64,000 nucleotides of DNA from Butyricicoccus sp. Marseille-Q5471 (GTDB lineage: Bacteria > Bacillota > Clostridia > Oscillospirales > Butyricicoccaceae). This document shows, piece after piece, positions 19,014 through 27,407 of this stretch (position 1 is its first letter; the number at the start of each line of letters is the position of its first letter). The DNA is taken from the NCBI RefSeq assembly GCF_951230135.1, contig NZ_CATNVC010000011.1:24354-88353 (forward strand). Reading direction: 5' to 3'. The position numbers and the translations under genes were made by a program. The notes beneath the pieces are model-generated. The model had not been told where the DNA came from and did no database searches. It was given only the letters and a program-made list of their open reading frames with translations.

Positions 19014-19823
19014 ATGATTGAAAATCGGTTTAAAGACAAGGTGTTTATTATTACCGGCGCTGCCGGAGGCATTGGACTTGCCGCCGCGCGCCGCGCCGCC
19101 GCAGAGGGTGCAAAGCTGGTTCTCGCCGACCGGAAAGACGAGATGAGCAAAACCGCCCTAAGCGAGCTTCAAAAAATCACTCCGGAGGTCACATTTCTGA
19201 TTCTGGATCTTTCTTCAGAGGAAAACTGCAAAAAACTAATTGAAACCGCCTGGAACAAATATGGCCGCATTAACGTGTTGGTGAATAACGCGGGCATTAC
19301 CGGCATGCCGGCACCGGTGCACAGCATGAGCACCCCTATGTTTGTGGAGGTCATGTCCTGCAACGTGTTCAGCACATTTTTCTGCTCGCACTACGCGCTT
19401 GCCCGCATGATAGAGCAGGGCGGCCACGCGTGCGTCGTGAACGTATCCTCGGTTGCGGGTCTGACCGGCTTTCCCGGACATTCCGCCTATGTGACGTCCA
19501 AACACGCCTTAAGCGGTCTGACCAAAAATATGGCGATGGACTACGCCAAGTACGATATTCGGGTCAACGCGGTCAATCCCGGCACAACCGATACCCCGAT
19601 GTACCGCGAGGCACTCGCGTTTCTTGCTAACAAAAAAGCGTCGGCAAGCGAAACACAGGTGGATTTGGACAAGGCGGTTTGTCCGCCTAAAATGGTATCT
19701 GCACAGGCCAGAATTGCGAGTGTCGAGGAAGTGTCTAACGTAATTCTGTTTCTGGCAAGCGACGAGGCAAGCAATATGACCGGCACCACCGTCCCTGTTG
19801 ACGGGGGATTTGTGTGCTTCTGA
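19014..19823 (+). CDS. Short-chain dehydrogenase/reductase (SDR), NAD-type
   Basis: 269 residues from the ATG at 19014, nine bases after AAAGGAGG. Classical SDR signatures are present: TGAAGGIG (14-21), NNAG (91-94), Ser in NVSSVAG (~145), YVTSK (Tyr159, Lys163) and NPGTTDTPMY. Asp39 at the end of beta-2 (LVLADR) favours NAD(H). The C-terminus ends SNMTGTTVPVDGGFVCF, like FabG and hydroxysteroid-dehydrogenase relatives. The substrate cannot be told from sequence: FabG-like 3-oxoacyl reduction, polyol oxidation or steroid/bile-acid hydroxyl oxidation are all open. It is a single-gene unit ended by a strong terminator. Confidence 0.9.
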   Translation: MIENRFKDKVFIITGAAGGIGLAAARRAAAEGAKLVLADRKDEMSKTALSELQKITPEVTFLILDLSSEENCKKLIETAWNKYGRINVLVNNAGITGMPAPVHSMSTPMFVEVMSCNVFSTFFCSHYALARMIEQGGHACVVNVSSVAGLTGFPGHSAYVTSKHALSGLTKNMAMDYAKYDIRVNAVNPGTTDTPMYREALAFLANKKASASETQVDLDKAVCPPKMVSAQARIASVEEVSNVILFLASDEASNMTGTTVPVDGGFVCF

Positions 19824-19880
19824 GTGTGCGAAACAGCTCTCGCACACTCAATATTGTCCATCCAATGCAACCCAATTAAG

Positions 19881-19919
19881 CAAAAGCCGCCGCAAAGCGC
19901 TATGCGGCGGCTTTGTTTT
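19881..19919 (+). terminator. Rho-independent terminator of the SDR gene
   Basis: CAAAGCCGCCGCA-type stem: AAAGCCGCCGCA pairs with TGCGGCGGCTTT across an 8-base loop and is followed by GTTTTG, 58 bases after the SDR stop. Confidence 0.85.
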
Positions 19920-19969
19920 GCGTACTCTGCTTGCGCGGCATAACAGCGCGGGAAGCATGCCCCGCCCTT

Positions 19970-20187
19970 TCTCGCAAACGTATTCGTTTGTAAGAGAGTA
20001 ATATTTCTCAAGCTTACATACTCGATAAATTACACTCATTTATACGACTATATCCATTTTTATTCCAAAATTCTTATATGACAAAATTTTAGAGCAAAAT
20101 TTGTCGCTGTTGTATAAAACAAGGGGATTCCAAGCAAATTTCAATAATAAAGCAACTTTTTGCGTCACAAATCGCAAACGTTTCCGA
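19970..20187 (+). promoter_or_regulatory. Two CAAACG palindromes upstream of the SLH phosphoesterase
   Basis: The 413-base gap after the SDR terminator contains CAAACG-TATT-CGTTTG (19975-19990) and TCGCAAACGTTTCCGA (20172-20187), the second being a near-perfect palindrome around AAACGTTT. Both look like LacI-family or cre-type operators. They lie about 350 and 150 bases before the start at 20333. The rest is AT-rich with no ORF; no clear -35/-10 pair was found. Confidence 0.4.
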
Positions 20188-20332
20188 TAAATCAATTACC
20201 CTAATTTTGTCGAGATTTATTTCGTGTTTTTTTGTCTGCTTTCCTGTGTTATCATAAAAAACAGATTCCAAAAAGCACCCTTTGAGAGAGAAGAGCGCAC
20301 AGGAATCCGAAGGAAGAGGAGGAGTAAATCAG

Positions 20333-23300
20333 ATGAAGAAGCAACTCAAACGCATACTTTCCGCACTGCTTGCGACAGTGCTGACAGTAAGCACTGCCCC
20401 ACTGTCTCTGGCAGCAGATTCGAATCCGGCATTTAAGAACGGTCCGTATCTGTTGGTCCCGAAGACCGACAGCATGGTCGTCGTGTGGGAATCAACAGCC
20501 AAGGCGGACGCTACCATTGCGTTCGGCACCGATGAAGCCACGCTCGGCAACCCCATTGCGGTACAGGCAGACGCAACCGCGCCCGAATTCCAGGGCGCCA
20601 AGATGAACCTGTATCACTATAAGCTGAGCGGCCTGACCCCCGGCACCCGTTACTACTACGAGGTCAAGCTCGCGGGCGGAGAAAGCTGCAAAGCTAGCTT
20701 CAAAACGCTGGAAACCGATCCGGAAAGCGTCAACCTGATGTCGCTGTCCGACTCACATATTTTCGCAACACGCGATGAACTGGACGCGGCTGTCAAGTCC
20801 AACGATCCGGCGTTTCTGATTCACTGCGGCGACCTTGTGGAAGGCACAGGCGCACAGGCGGAGCAGTTCAGCTTCTGGTTCAAGGGGACGACCGAGAATG
20901 ACTTTATCCATTCCTATCCGGTCGTTTACTCAAGCGGCAACCACGATCAGGGCGGTGATTTCTATAACGCCTATGTCTACAACATTCAGGATGCAGAATA
21001 CGGCGCGGAAGTCAACGGCGACAGCTCGTTCAACTACGGCGGCGTACATATTACCCTGATGAACAGCGCACCGTGGGGTCTGTATCAGATGAACTCCGAG
21101 GCAACCGGCAACACGGCGGATGCTTCCACCATCGAAACAATCAACAAGGCGATGGCATGGCTGAAAAAGGATTTGGCGAGCGAAGCGGCAAAGAATGCTG
21201 ACTTCCGCATCCTGACCATGCACCACCCGAAGTCTGACGCCTACACCAACCGCTATATTCCGGCAATCGCCGAAGCAGGCAAAGTGGACCTCATGCTGGC
21301 GGGACATACCCACAGCTACCTGCGCACAGTTTCCGACGATCCGGCAATCGGCGCGAGCACGGTATACCTGACCCATCAAGATGCACGTACCAACAGCAAA
21401 AAGGGTGATTTCTTCCACATTACCGTCAATCGCGGCGAAGGCGTGCTGACGGTGGACAACTTCGGCCGCGACGGCGCGGCAGCGGCATCCAAGCTTGCAA
21501 ACGAGACCAAAATCGCCAAGGACAAGCAGGTGCTGTCCTTCTCCGATATCTCCATCACCCCGAGCGAGGTGCTGTATAACGACAAGGTAACGATCAAGGC
21601 CACCGTAACAAACAACGGCAAGGGCATTGCGGCAGCGGCGATTCCGGTTGTCGACAACGGAACCACCCGTTACCTGTACAAGTTCGGCGGCGAAGTTAAG
21701 ATTCTGGAGCCGGGTCAGTCCGCCACCCTGTCAGGCACGCTGGATATGACCACGCTGGGTCAGCACACGCTGTCCCTTGCCGGCAAAACAACCAATGTTA
21801 ACGTCAAGTACCGTACCGCAACCTTTTCGTATGATAACGTGCGCATCAAGCAGGGCACGGGCGAGAAAAACGACATCAACAGCAACGTCATCAGCCTGAA
21901 GGCAGATGTCACCAACATCGGCAACGAAGCCGGCATGGCGGCAACTGAATTCAAGATTGACGGCAAAACCGTGGCAGCCAAGAGCTACGCGCTGCAGTCC
22001 GGTGAGAAAAAGACCGCGGAGTTCACCTATACCTTCGATAAGGCAGGCGAATATCAGGTGACCGTCGGCACGGCTGCTCCGCGCACTGTGTATATTGAAG
22101 GCTCGATTCAGGGCATGCCGATCATCAAGGACAAGTCCGGCAACGGCAACGATGCTTACCTGCATGGACAGCCTGAACTGGGCACCGACGATCAGGGACA
22201 CCAGACCGTGATTTTTGACGGTCTGCGCGACTACATCGAAATTCCGGACAACGGAGGCTATACGGTCACCGATGCTATGACCGGCATGGTTTGGGCAGAT
22301 CTTCCCTCTGCGGGCACAACCAAGGGCGGCGTCAGCGAGCTGACCGAGCAATACACCGACGGCAAGGGCGTTGTGGCCGACCACAACCCGCTCATGCTCA
22401 AGGGCATCGGCCTTGGCTGGGGTACACCGTACCTGTTCCGCATCGCAGTACGCGAGACCGGAAAGGTCACCTACGGCGTATGCTTCTACGATGACAACGG
22501 CGAATTTAGCTGGAACGACGGCAGCGACGACAAGGCGGGCATCCAGAAGGATACCTGGGTGCAGTATACCAGTGCCTTTAACTTTGCCACCGGCGGCGAT
22601 TCCTATCAAAATGGCTACAACAGCGCACACGTTGACCAGCCGCCCTTCGATGCGCCGGTCAAAAACTACGAGGGCGTGCCGATGTACATCGGTCTGGGCT
22701 TCAAGAACACACTGCTGACCGGACGCAACCGCGGTATGTATCACACCATGCTGCCGGGCGCGGTTTCTCAGGTTCGCTTCTACACCACCAAGGTTTCCGC
22801 ACAGGAAAACGACGCGGTGCGCACCAATCCGACCGTAGCAGGCGCTTCGGCAAAGGATCTGAAAATCTGGCTTGATTTCGACAGCAAAAACATCGTGACC
22901 ACCGGCACGCACACCACCGAATGGACTTCGGTCACCGCAGCACCGACCTCGCTGTCCTATGATGCGGCATTTGCCGGCAAGGCCTCCATCAAGGCGACCG
23001 TACAGACGTCGGATGATGGCAAGACCGTCAAGGAAGCCAAGGAATACACCCTCCAGAGCGGTGCGGACACTCTTGACCTGACCGCACTGGGCAGTGCCAA
23101 GTATGTTCGTGTGCTCACGACCTTCGTATCTGACCTCAACAGCACCCAGTCGAGCGTGCCCGTACTGAATGAGTATGTTCTGACCGCCGGCACGGTCAAG
23201 CGTTGGAATACGCTGGTTGACTGGCAGGCCGGTACATTTGCCAACGCGGCAGGCCACCAGTCTGGTGACGTTTACCGCGACCACGCGGCAGACTTTGACG

Positions 23301-23881
23301 ACTATTCCGGTGCGGCAGATACGCCTGATTCCGTCGGCTTTACGGACATTGCAGGCCACTGGGCCAAGGACGCCATCGGCTATGTAACCGAAAACGGCCT
23401 GTTTAACGGCACTTCGGGCGTAACCTTCTCTCCGGATGCCGGCATGACCCGCGCGATGTTCGTCACCGTACTCGGCCGCCAGGCCAATGCCTCCTCGGCA
23501 GCCGCCAAGAGCAAATTTACAGACGTTGCGGCGGATGCTTACTATGCAGGCTATGTTGCATGGGCGGCAGCGCAGGGCATTGTCACCGGCACGGATGACA
23601 CACACTTCTCCCCTGACGAACTGGTCACCCGCGAACAGATGGCGGCGATTCTGCAGCGCTATCTGGATGTAACCGGCGTCAAGCTGGAAGCCGGCAGCAG
23701 TCAGACCGGCTTTGCTGACAGCAGCGCGATTTCGTCCTACGCGGCGGACGCCGTTGGCAAAATGCAGGCCTGCGGCCTGATTAATGGCAAGGAAAACAAC
23801 CGTTTTGACCCGCAGGGTACTGCAACTCGTGCAGAAGTTGCAACGATTCTGCAGCGTTTCGCTCAGAAAATCGCAAAATAA
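20333..23881 (+). CDS. Secreted SLH-anchored calcineurin-like metallophosphoesterase
   Basis: 1,182 residues from the ATG at 20333, preceded by GGAGGAG; upstream in-frame codons lack a site. A signal peptide is present (MKKQLKRILSALLATVLTVS..LAAD). An N-terminal fibronectin-like domain resembling purple acid phosphatases spans ~35-125. The metallophosphoesterase domain carries all metal motifs: SDSH (D140, H142), GDLV (D167), GNHD (~203), the HH of TMHHP (~295) and GHTH (~322). Two CARDB-like beta domains (~385-600) and a LamG/concanavalin-like domain beginning SGNGNDAYLHG (~600) follow. Three SLH domains lie at ~1000-1180 (FTDIAGHWAKDAIGYV; FTDVAADAYYAGYVAW; FADSSAISSYAADAVG). It probably cleaves phosphoesters outside the cell while bound to wall polymer. 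The 730-residue minus-strand ORF here is a shadow. Confidence 0.93.
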   Translation: MKKQLKRILSALLATVLTVSTAPLSLAADSNPAFKNGPYLLVPKTDSMVVVWESTAKADATIAFGTDEATLGNPIAVQADATAPEFQGAKMNLYHYKLSGLTPGTRYYYEVKLAGGESCKASFKTLETDPESVNLMSLSDSHIFATRDELDAAVKSNDPAFLIHCGDLVEGTGAQAEQFSFWFKGTTENDFIHSYPVVYSSGNHDQGGDFYNAYVYNIQDAEYGAEVNGDSSFNYGGVHITLMNSAPWGLYQMNSEATGNTADASTIETINKAMAWLKKDLASEAAKNADFRILTMHHPKSDAYTNRYIPAIAEAGKVDLMLAGHTHSYLRTVSDDPAIGASTVYLTHQDARTNSKKGDFFHITVNRGEGVLTVDNFGRDGAAAASKLANETKIAKDKQVLSFSDISITPSEVLYNDKVTIKATVTNNGKGIAAAAIPVVDNGTTRYLYKFGGEVKILEPGQSATLSGTLDMTTLGQHTLSLAGKTTNVNVKYRTATFSYDNVRIKQGTGEKNDINSNVISLKADVTNIGNEAGMAATEFKIDGKTVAAKSYALQSGEKKTAEFTYTFDKAGEYQVTVGTAAPRTVYIEGSIQGMPIIKDKSGNGNDAYLHGQPELGTDDQGHQTVIFDGLRDYIEIPDNGGYTVTDAMTGMVWADLPSAGTTKGGVSELTEQYTDGKGVVADHNPLMLKGIGLGWGTPYLFRIAVRETGKVTYGVCFYDDNGEFSWNDGSDDKAGIQKDTWVQYTSAFNFATGGDSYQNGYNSAHVDQPPFDAPVKNYEGVPMYIGLGFKNTLLTGRNRGMYHTMLPGAVSQVRFYTTKVSAQENDAVRTNPTVAGASAKDLKIWLDFDSKNIVTTGTHTTEWTSVTAAPTSLSYDAAFAGKASIKATVQTSDDGKTVKEAKEYTLQSGADTLDLTALGSAKYVRVLTTFVSDLNSTQSSVPVLNEYVLTAGTVKRWNTLVDWQAGTFANAAGHQSGDVYRDHAADFDDYSGAADTPDSVGFTDIAGHWAKDAIGYVTENGLFNGTSGVTFSPDAGMTRAMFVTVLGRQANASSAAAKSKFTDVAADAYYAGYVAWAAAQGIVTGTDDTHFSPDELVTREQMAAILQRYLDVTGVKLEAGSSQTGFADSSAISSYAADAVGKMQACGLINGKENNRFDPQGTATRAEVATILQRFAQKIAK

Positions 23882-23900
23882 GCAAATTACATCAAAACAA

Positions 23901-23940
23901 GAGCGCCCCGACCGGAAAACCACTGGTCGGGGCGCTCTTT
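23901..23940. terminator. Bidirectional terminator between the phosphoesterase and LysR genes
   Basis: GAGCGCCCCGACC (23901-23913) pairs with GGTCGGGGCGCTC (23925-23937). T-runs occur on both strands (CTCTTTT plus; CTTGTTTT minus), serving the convergent genes. Confidence 0.9.
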
Positions 23941-23966
23941 TATCTTCCTCTTCAAAGCGATTTTCC

Positions 23967-24827
23967 TCAATTTCCTTCGCCTTCCAGAACTGCGACCCAT
24001 CGCTGCGCGCTGCTGTTTTTCAGATAGACATAGTTCATCTCACGCAGGATTGGCGACGCGTTCAAATAGAACACATCCAAGTTCTGTGTGCTTTCGGCTA
24101 CCGCCTGATAGACAAACGAAATGCCCAGTCCCGCTGCGACCAGCTGTGTGGTGACCGCAAAGCTGCTGACACAGCAGACCGAACGGAAGCTGTCAATGGC
24201 GTAATTGCTCTGCTCCAATAGCTGCTCCAATACCGCACGCGTACCGGAGCCTGACTCTCGAACCACCAGTGTTTCCGCGAGCAGCTCCTCTATCGAAATT
24301 TTGCGTCCGGCAAAGGCATGTCCTTTCGCGCAAATTCCGACAAAGGGTTCCTGCCGGTAAAGCTTTGCGCCGTATGCCGTACGGTCGAAAAACCCTTCAA
24401 TCAACGCAATATCCAGTTCGCCGCGGTCAAGCAGCTCCAATAAGTGCGCTGTATTATCCACCAGCAGCGAGGGTTGGTAGACACCCTCCTGCCACAGTTG
24501 TACAAAGCGGGTCGGCAGTATATACTCCCCAATGGTTTTCGTAGCGCCGATGCGCAGGATTTCCCGCTCGTGCACTGCTGCGATTGCACGCTGCACTGTT
24601 TGCTGATCGTAGCGGGCGGATCGGGCATATTCCTCCAGCAATTTGGCTGCATCGGTTTTGGCCAGCGAGCGGCCGTCATAGGAGAACAGGCGGCAGCCGT
24701 AGACACGCTCCAGATAATGAATGTGCTGCGTTACCGCAGGCTGCGTCATGTTCAGTTGCTCGGCCGTTATCCGGTAATTCATAATTTCGCACAATTTTAA
24801 AAACGTATCCATGCGGTAATCCAGCAT
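23967..24827 (-). CDS. LysR-family regulator of the divergent YeiH-type exporter
   Basis: 286 residues from the ATG at 24827, which has GAGG about six bases upstream; a TTG at 24839 is also in frame. N-terminal winged HTH: MDTFLKLCEIMNYRITAEQL, then NMTQPAVTQHIHYLERVYGCRLF. The C-terminal periplasmic-binding-like sensor domain follows. It is divergent from a YeiH/UPF0324 transporter 106 bases away, the same arrangement as yeiE-yeiH in enterobacteria, where the regulator is CysB/CysL-like. The effector is unknown. Confidence 0.9.
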   Translation of the reverse strand: MLDYRMDTFLKLCEIMNYRITAEQLNMTQPAVTQHIHYLERVYGCRLFSYDGRSLAKTDAAKLLEEYARSARYDQQTVQRAIAAVHEREILRIGATKTIGEYILPTRFVQLWQEGVYQPSLLVDNTAHLLELLDRGELDIALIEGFFDRTAYGAKLYRQEPFVGICAKGHAFAGRKISIEELLAETLVVRESGSGTRAVLEQLLEQSNYAIDSFRSVCCVSSFAVTTQLVAAGLGISFVYQAVAESTQNLDVFYLNASPILREMNYVYLKNSSAQRWVAVLEGEGN

Positions 24828-24838
24828 TGCACACCTCA

Positions 24839-24853
24839 ATAAATTTCGCTTAT
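24839..24853. promoter_or_regulatory. Candidate LysR box
   Basis: ATAA-N7-TTAT (24839-24853) fits the T-N11-A dyad of LysR regulators and lies in the 106-base divergent intergenic region. It is AT-rich, so chance is possible. Confidence 0.35.
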
Positions 24854-24933
24854 CGGTTCATTATATTTAATAATTTTACTTTATCACTATTGCGCGGTAA
24901 AATCAAATCAATTCATACAAAGGGGAATAAAAA

Positions 24934-25977
24934 ATGAGAAAACTTGAACGCGTAACTGCGGTGATTCCGGGTTTTGTCGCCGCGCTGTTGGTTGCGATTG
25001 CTGCAATCTGGATTGAGAGCCTGCTCCCGATTCCACTCATCGGCGCATCTGTGCTCGCCCTGTTCATCGGCATGGGCATCAACGCCTTCTGGAAGCCGGT
25101 TCGAATTGCCAGCGGACTGCAATTCACCTCGAAAAAAGTGCTCAAATTTGCAATTATCCTTTTGGGGGCATCGTTAAGCATTGATACGATTTTAAATATA
25201 GGGCGGATGTCCTTGGTTGTGATGTGTTTTACGCTACTGACCTGCTTTGGCGGCGGTTATTTCATCGGCCGGGCACTGGGCATCAACTGGAAGCTGTCCA
25301 ACCTGATTTCCGCCGGAACGGGCATCTGCGGGGGCAGTGCCATTGCCGCCATCTCCCCTGTCATTGAGGCGAAGGATCGCGATATTGCCTATGCCATGTC
25401 CGCAACGTTTTTATTCGACATGGTGATGATTCTGCTGTTTCCTCTGATGGGGCGCTGGCTTGGCTTGAGCGACGTCGCCTATGGTCTGTGGTCCGGCACG
25501 GCTGTGAATGACACATCAAGCGTTGTTGCAGCCGGATATGCTTTCAGTGAAGCGGCCGGTGATTTTGCAACAATGGTAAAGCTCACCCGAACGCTCTCCA
25601 TTATTCCGGTGGTCATCATCTTTGCACTGCTGAATGCGCATATTAAGAAAAAGGAGGCTCTCGCCGCAGGAAACGGAGCAGACGCATCTGGCGCACACGA
25701 AAAAGTGCGATTTACCGCGTTGATGCCGTGGTTCATCGTAGGTTTTCTCGCACTGGCAGCGGCAAACAGCGTGGGCATGATTGCGCCGGAACTTGCTGCA
25801 GCAGCAAAGGAACTGAGCAAATTTCTAATGGTTGCCGCCCTCGGGGCGATTGGCCTGAATACCAGCTTTTCGGAAATGCGCAAATCCGGCCCTGCACCGA
25901 TGCTACATGGGTTTATCATCTCTGCGCTCGTCGTCATTGTAGCCATTGCGGTTGAGTACTGCATGGGCATCGTGTAA
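24934..25977 (+). CDS. yeiH: YeiH/UPF0324 family putative exporter
   Basis: 347 residues, ATG at 24934 with AAGGGG upstream. About ten hydrophobic helices. Family stretches include LIGASVLALFIGMGINAFW, KKVLKFAIILLGASLSIDTI, SAGTGICGGSAIAAISPVIE, GLWSGTAVNDTSSVVAAGY and GAIGLNTSFSEMRKSGPAP, the internal duplication typical of UPF0324. Homologues are called putative sulfate or sulfonate exporters, but the substrate is not firmly known. The divergent LysR gene is the likely regulator. Confidence 0.93.
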   Translation: MRKLERVTAVIPGFVAALLVAIAAIWIESLLPIPLIGASVLALFIGMGINAFWKPVRIASGLQFTSKKVLKFAIILLGASLSIDTILNIGRMSLVVMCFTLLTCFGGGYFIGRALGINWKLSNLISAGTGICGGSAIAAISPVIEAKDRDIAYAMSATFLFDMVMILLFPLMGRWLGLSDVAYGLWSGTAVNDTSSVVAAGYAFSEAAGDFATMVKLTRTLSIIPVVIIFALLNAHIKKKEALAAGNGADASGAHEKVRFTALMPWFIVGFLALAAANSVGMIAPELAAAAKELSKFLMVAALGAIGLNTSFSEMRKSGPAPMLHGFIISALVVIVAIAVEYCMGIV

Positions 25978-25983
25978 CAGAAA

Positions 25984-26019
25984 AAACAGCACGTATTGAA
26001 CCGTCAATACGTGCTGTTT
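25984..26019. terminator. Bidirectional terminator between yeiH and the chromate-transporter pair
   Basis: CAGCACGTATTGA (25987-25999) pairs with TCAATACGTGCTG (26004-26016) over the loop ACCG. It is flanked by AAAAAA and TTT, so it can act from both sides. Confidence 0.88.
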
Positions 26020-26032
26020 GCTTACGTTTGGC

Positions 26033-26605
26033 TTATCCTGCTGCAAAGGATAGCGCTATCCCAACCGCCGCGCTAGCGGCAATGTAGGTGACCGGATGCT
26101 TTTTCAGTTTTCGGATGAGGATAAAGATCAGTACAAAGTAAAGGATTTTTCTCCAGTGAAACAAGTCAGTCATCCGATGGCCTTGCGCGAACGCCGAAAG
26201 GTTGAGCAAAGACATTTTGATCACGTCATATCCCGCCACAGCAATCAGGCCGGTCACCGCGGGGCGCATGCCATAAAACATGCCTTCAACCAAGGTGCTG
26301 CGCCGAAATTTCTGCAAATACTTTGCGGCAATGCACACAATTACAACGCTCGGCAACACTTCACCCACGGTTGCCGCGATACCGCCCGCCAGACCCGCGA
26401 CATGATACCCCACATAGGTTGCCATATTGATGCCGATTGGCCCGGGAGTGGATTCCGAAATTGCAATCATATCGGTAATCAGCGCTTCTGAAAACCATCC
26501 GGTCTGCACACTTAGATGCTGCAGGAAGGGCAGCGTTGCCATCCCGCCGCCAACCGCAAACAGTCCGATTTTGAGGAATTCGCAGAATAGTCTTAGATAA
26601 ATCAC
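26033..26605 (-). CDS. Chromate transporter family protein, second half-size subunit
   Basis: 190 residues from a GTG at 26605 with GGGGG upstream, three bases after the stop of the preceding chrA-like gene. Five to six membrane helices and the CHR signature FLKIGLFAVGGGMATLPFL at the N-terminus, plus SESTPGPIGINMATYVGY. Short-chain CHR proteins are encoded as pairs with antiparallel topology. The true substrate in anaerobes is often not known to be chromate. Confidence 0.9.
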   Translation of the reverse strand: MIYLRLFCEFLKIGLFAVGGGMATLPFLQHLSVQTGWFSEALITDMIAISESTPGPIGINMATYVGYHVAGLAGGIAATVGEVLPSVVIVCIAAKYLQKFRRSTLVEGMFYGMRPAVTGLIAVAGYDVIKMSLLNLSAFAQGHRMTDLFHWRKILYFVLIFILIRKLKKHPVTYIAASAAVGIALSFAAG

Positions 26606-26608
26606 GAA

Positions 26609-27145
26609 TCACGCCCCCTTATGCTTCACTGCGGCAACGCCGATGACCGCTGCTGCAATGACAATCAGGATGGGAGAAACGTCGAAAAACTCCATTGCGC
26701 AGAATACCGCGATGCATAGCACGGCTCCCAAGCCATCCTTGACGCCCTTTTTCCACAGGCCAATCACCGCATCCAGAATCAGGGCCGCCACACATACCGA
26801 TATGCCTGCAAATGCATTGCGCACCATTGGATTATCCTGAAAATTCGTCAAACAGGCGGCAATAAACGTCATGATGATGACGCACGGACTGACTACGCCG
26901 AGCGCAGCAGCAATCGCGCCGGGCACGCCGCGATGCATTCTTCCGATAAACACCGAAACATTGACCGCGATAATGCCGGGCAGACCTTGGCTGACCGCAA
27001 AATAGTCCATGACATCTTCGTTTGAAATCCAGCCGCGCTTTTCAACGATTTCGCGCTGCAAAATCGGCAGCATGGCATATCCGCCGCCGAACGTAACGGC
27101 GCCCATCTTAAAAAACGTTCGGAAGATTTCCCAAAGTTCTTTCAT
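26609..27145 (-). CDS. Chromate transporter family protein, first half-size subunit
   Basis: 178 residues; ATG at 27145 with AGAGGGGG upstream. N-terminal CHR motif FFKMGAVTFGGGYAMLPIL and the conserved SQGLPGIIAVNVSVFIG loop. It is the upstream partner of the gene at 26033-26605 in a two-gene operon, the usual layout of the half-size CHR family. The paired domains would form one anion transporter. Confidence 0.9.
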   Translation of the reverse strand: MKELWEIFRTFFKMGAVTFGGGYAMLPILQREIVEKRGWISNEDVMDYFAVSQGLPGIIAVNVSVFIGRMHRGVPGAIAAALGVVSPCVIIMTFIAACLTNFQDNPMVRNAFAGISVCVAALILDAVIGLWKKGVKDGLGAVLCIAVFCAMEFFDVSPILIVIAAAVIGVAAVKHKGA

Positions 27146-27319
27146 GTTTTCCCCCTCTGTTTACCGCTTATCTGCCCGGTCGATTGCATTTCCTTCCTAC
27201 AATATGCTTCCTTTCCGCTTGCTTCATGCACCTCCCATCGTTTTTCCCGCAGATTGCCGCATGCATTTTTTCGCCGTTGCTGTTCAGCGCCGAAACACGC
27301 CCCGAAAAAGGTATTATAG

Positions 27320-27348
27320 TTGCGATTCCGGCAAAAATCACGTATAAT
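27320..27348 (+). promoter_or_regulatory. Promoter of the ABC-F gene
   Basis: TTGCGA (27320-27325) and TATAAT (27343-27348) with exactly 17 bases between, about 60 bases before the ABC-F start. Confidence 0.7.
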
Positions 27349-27407
27349 AAAATTCTATTCTATACGCTCTGCTGCCTCAGCCAGAAGCGTGATACTAAGG
27401 AGACGGC

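Noticed and set aside
21731..23923. 730-codon minus-strand ORF
   Set aside because: Antisense to the SLH metallophosphoesterase; no recognisable domains and no ribosome site.
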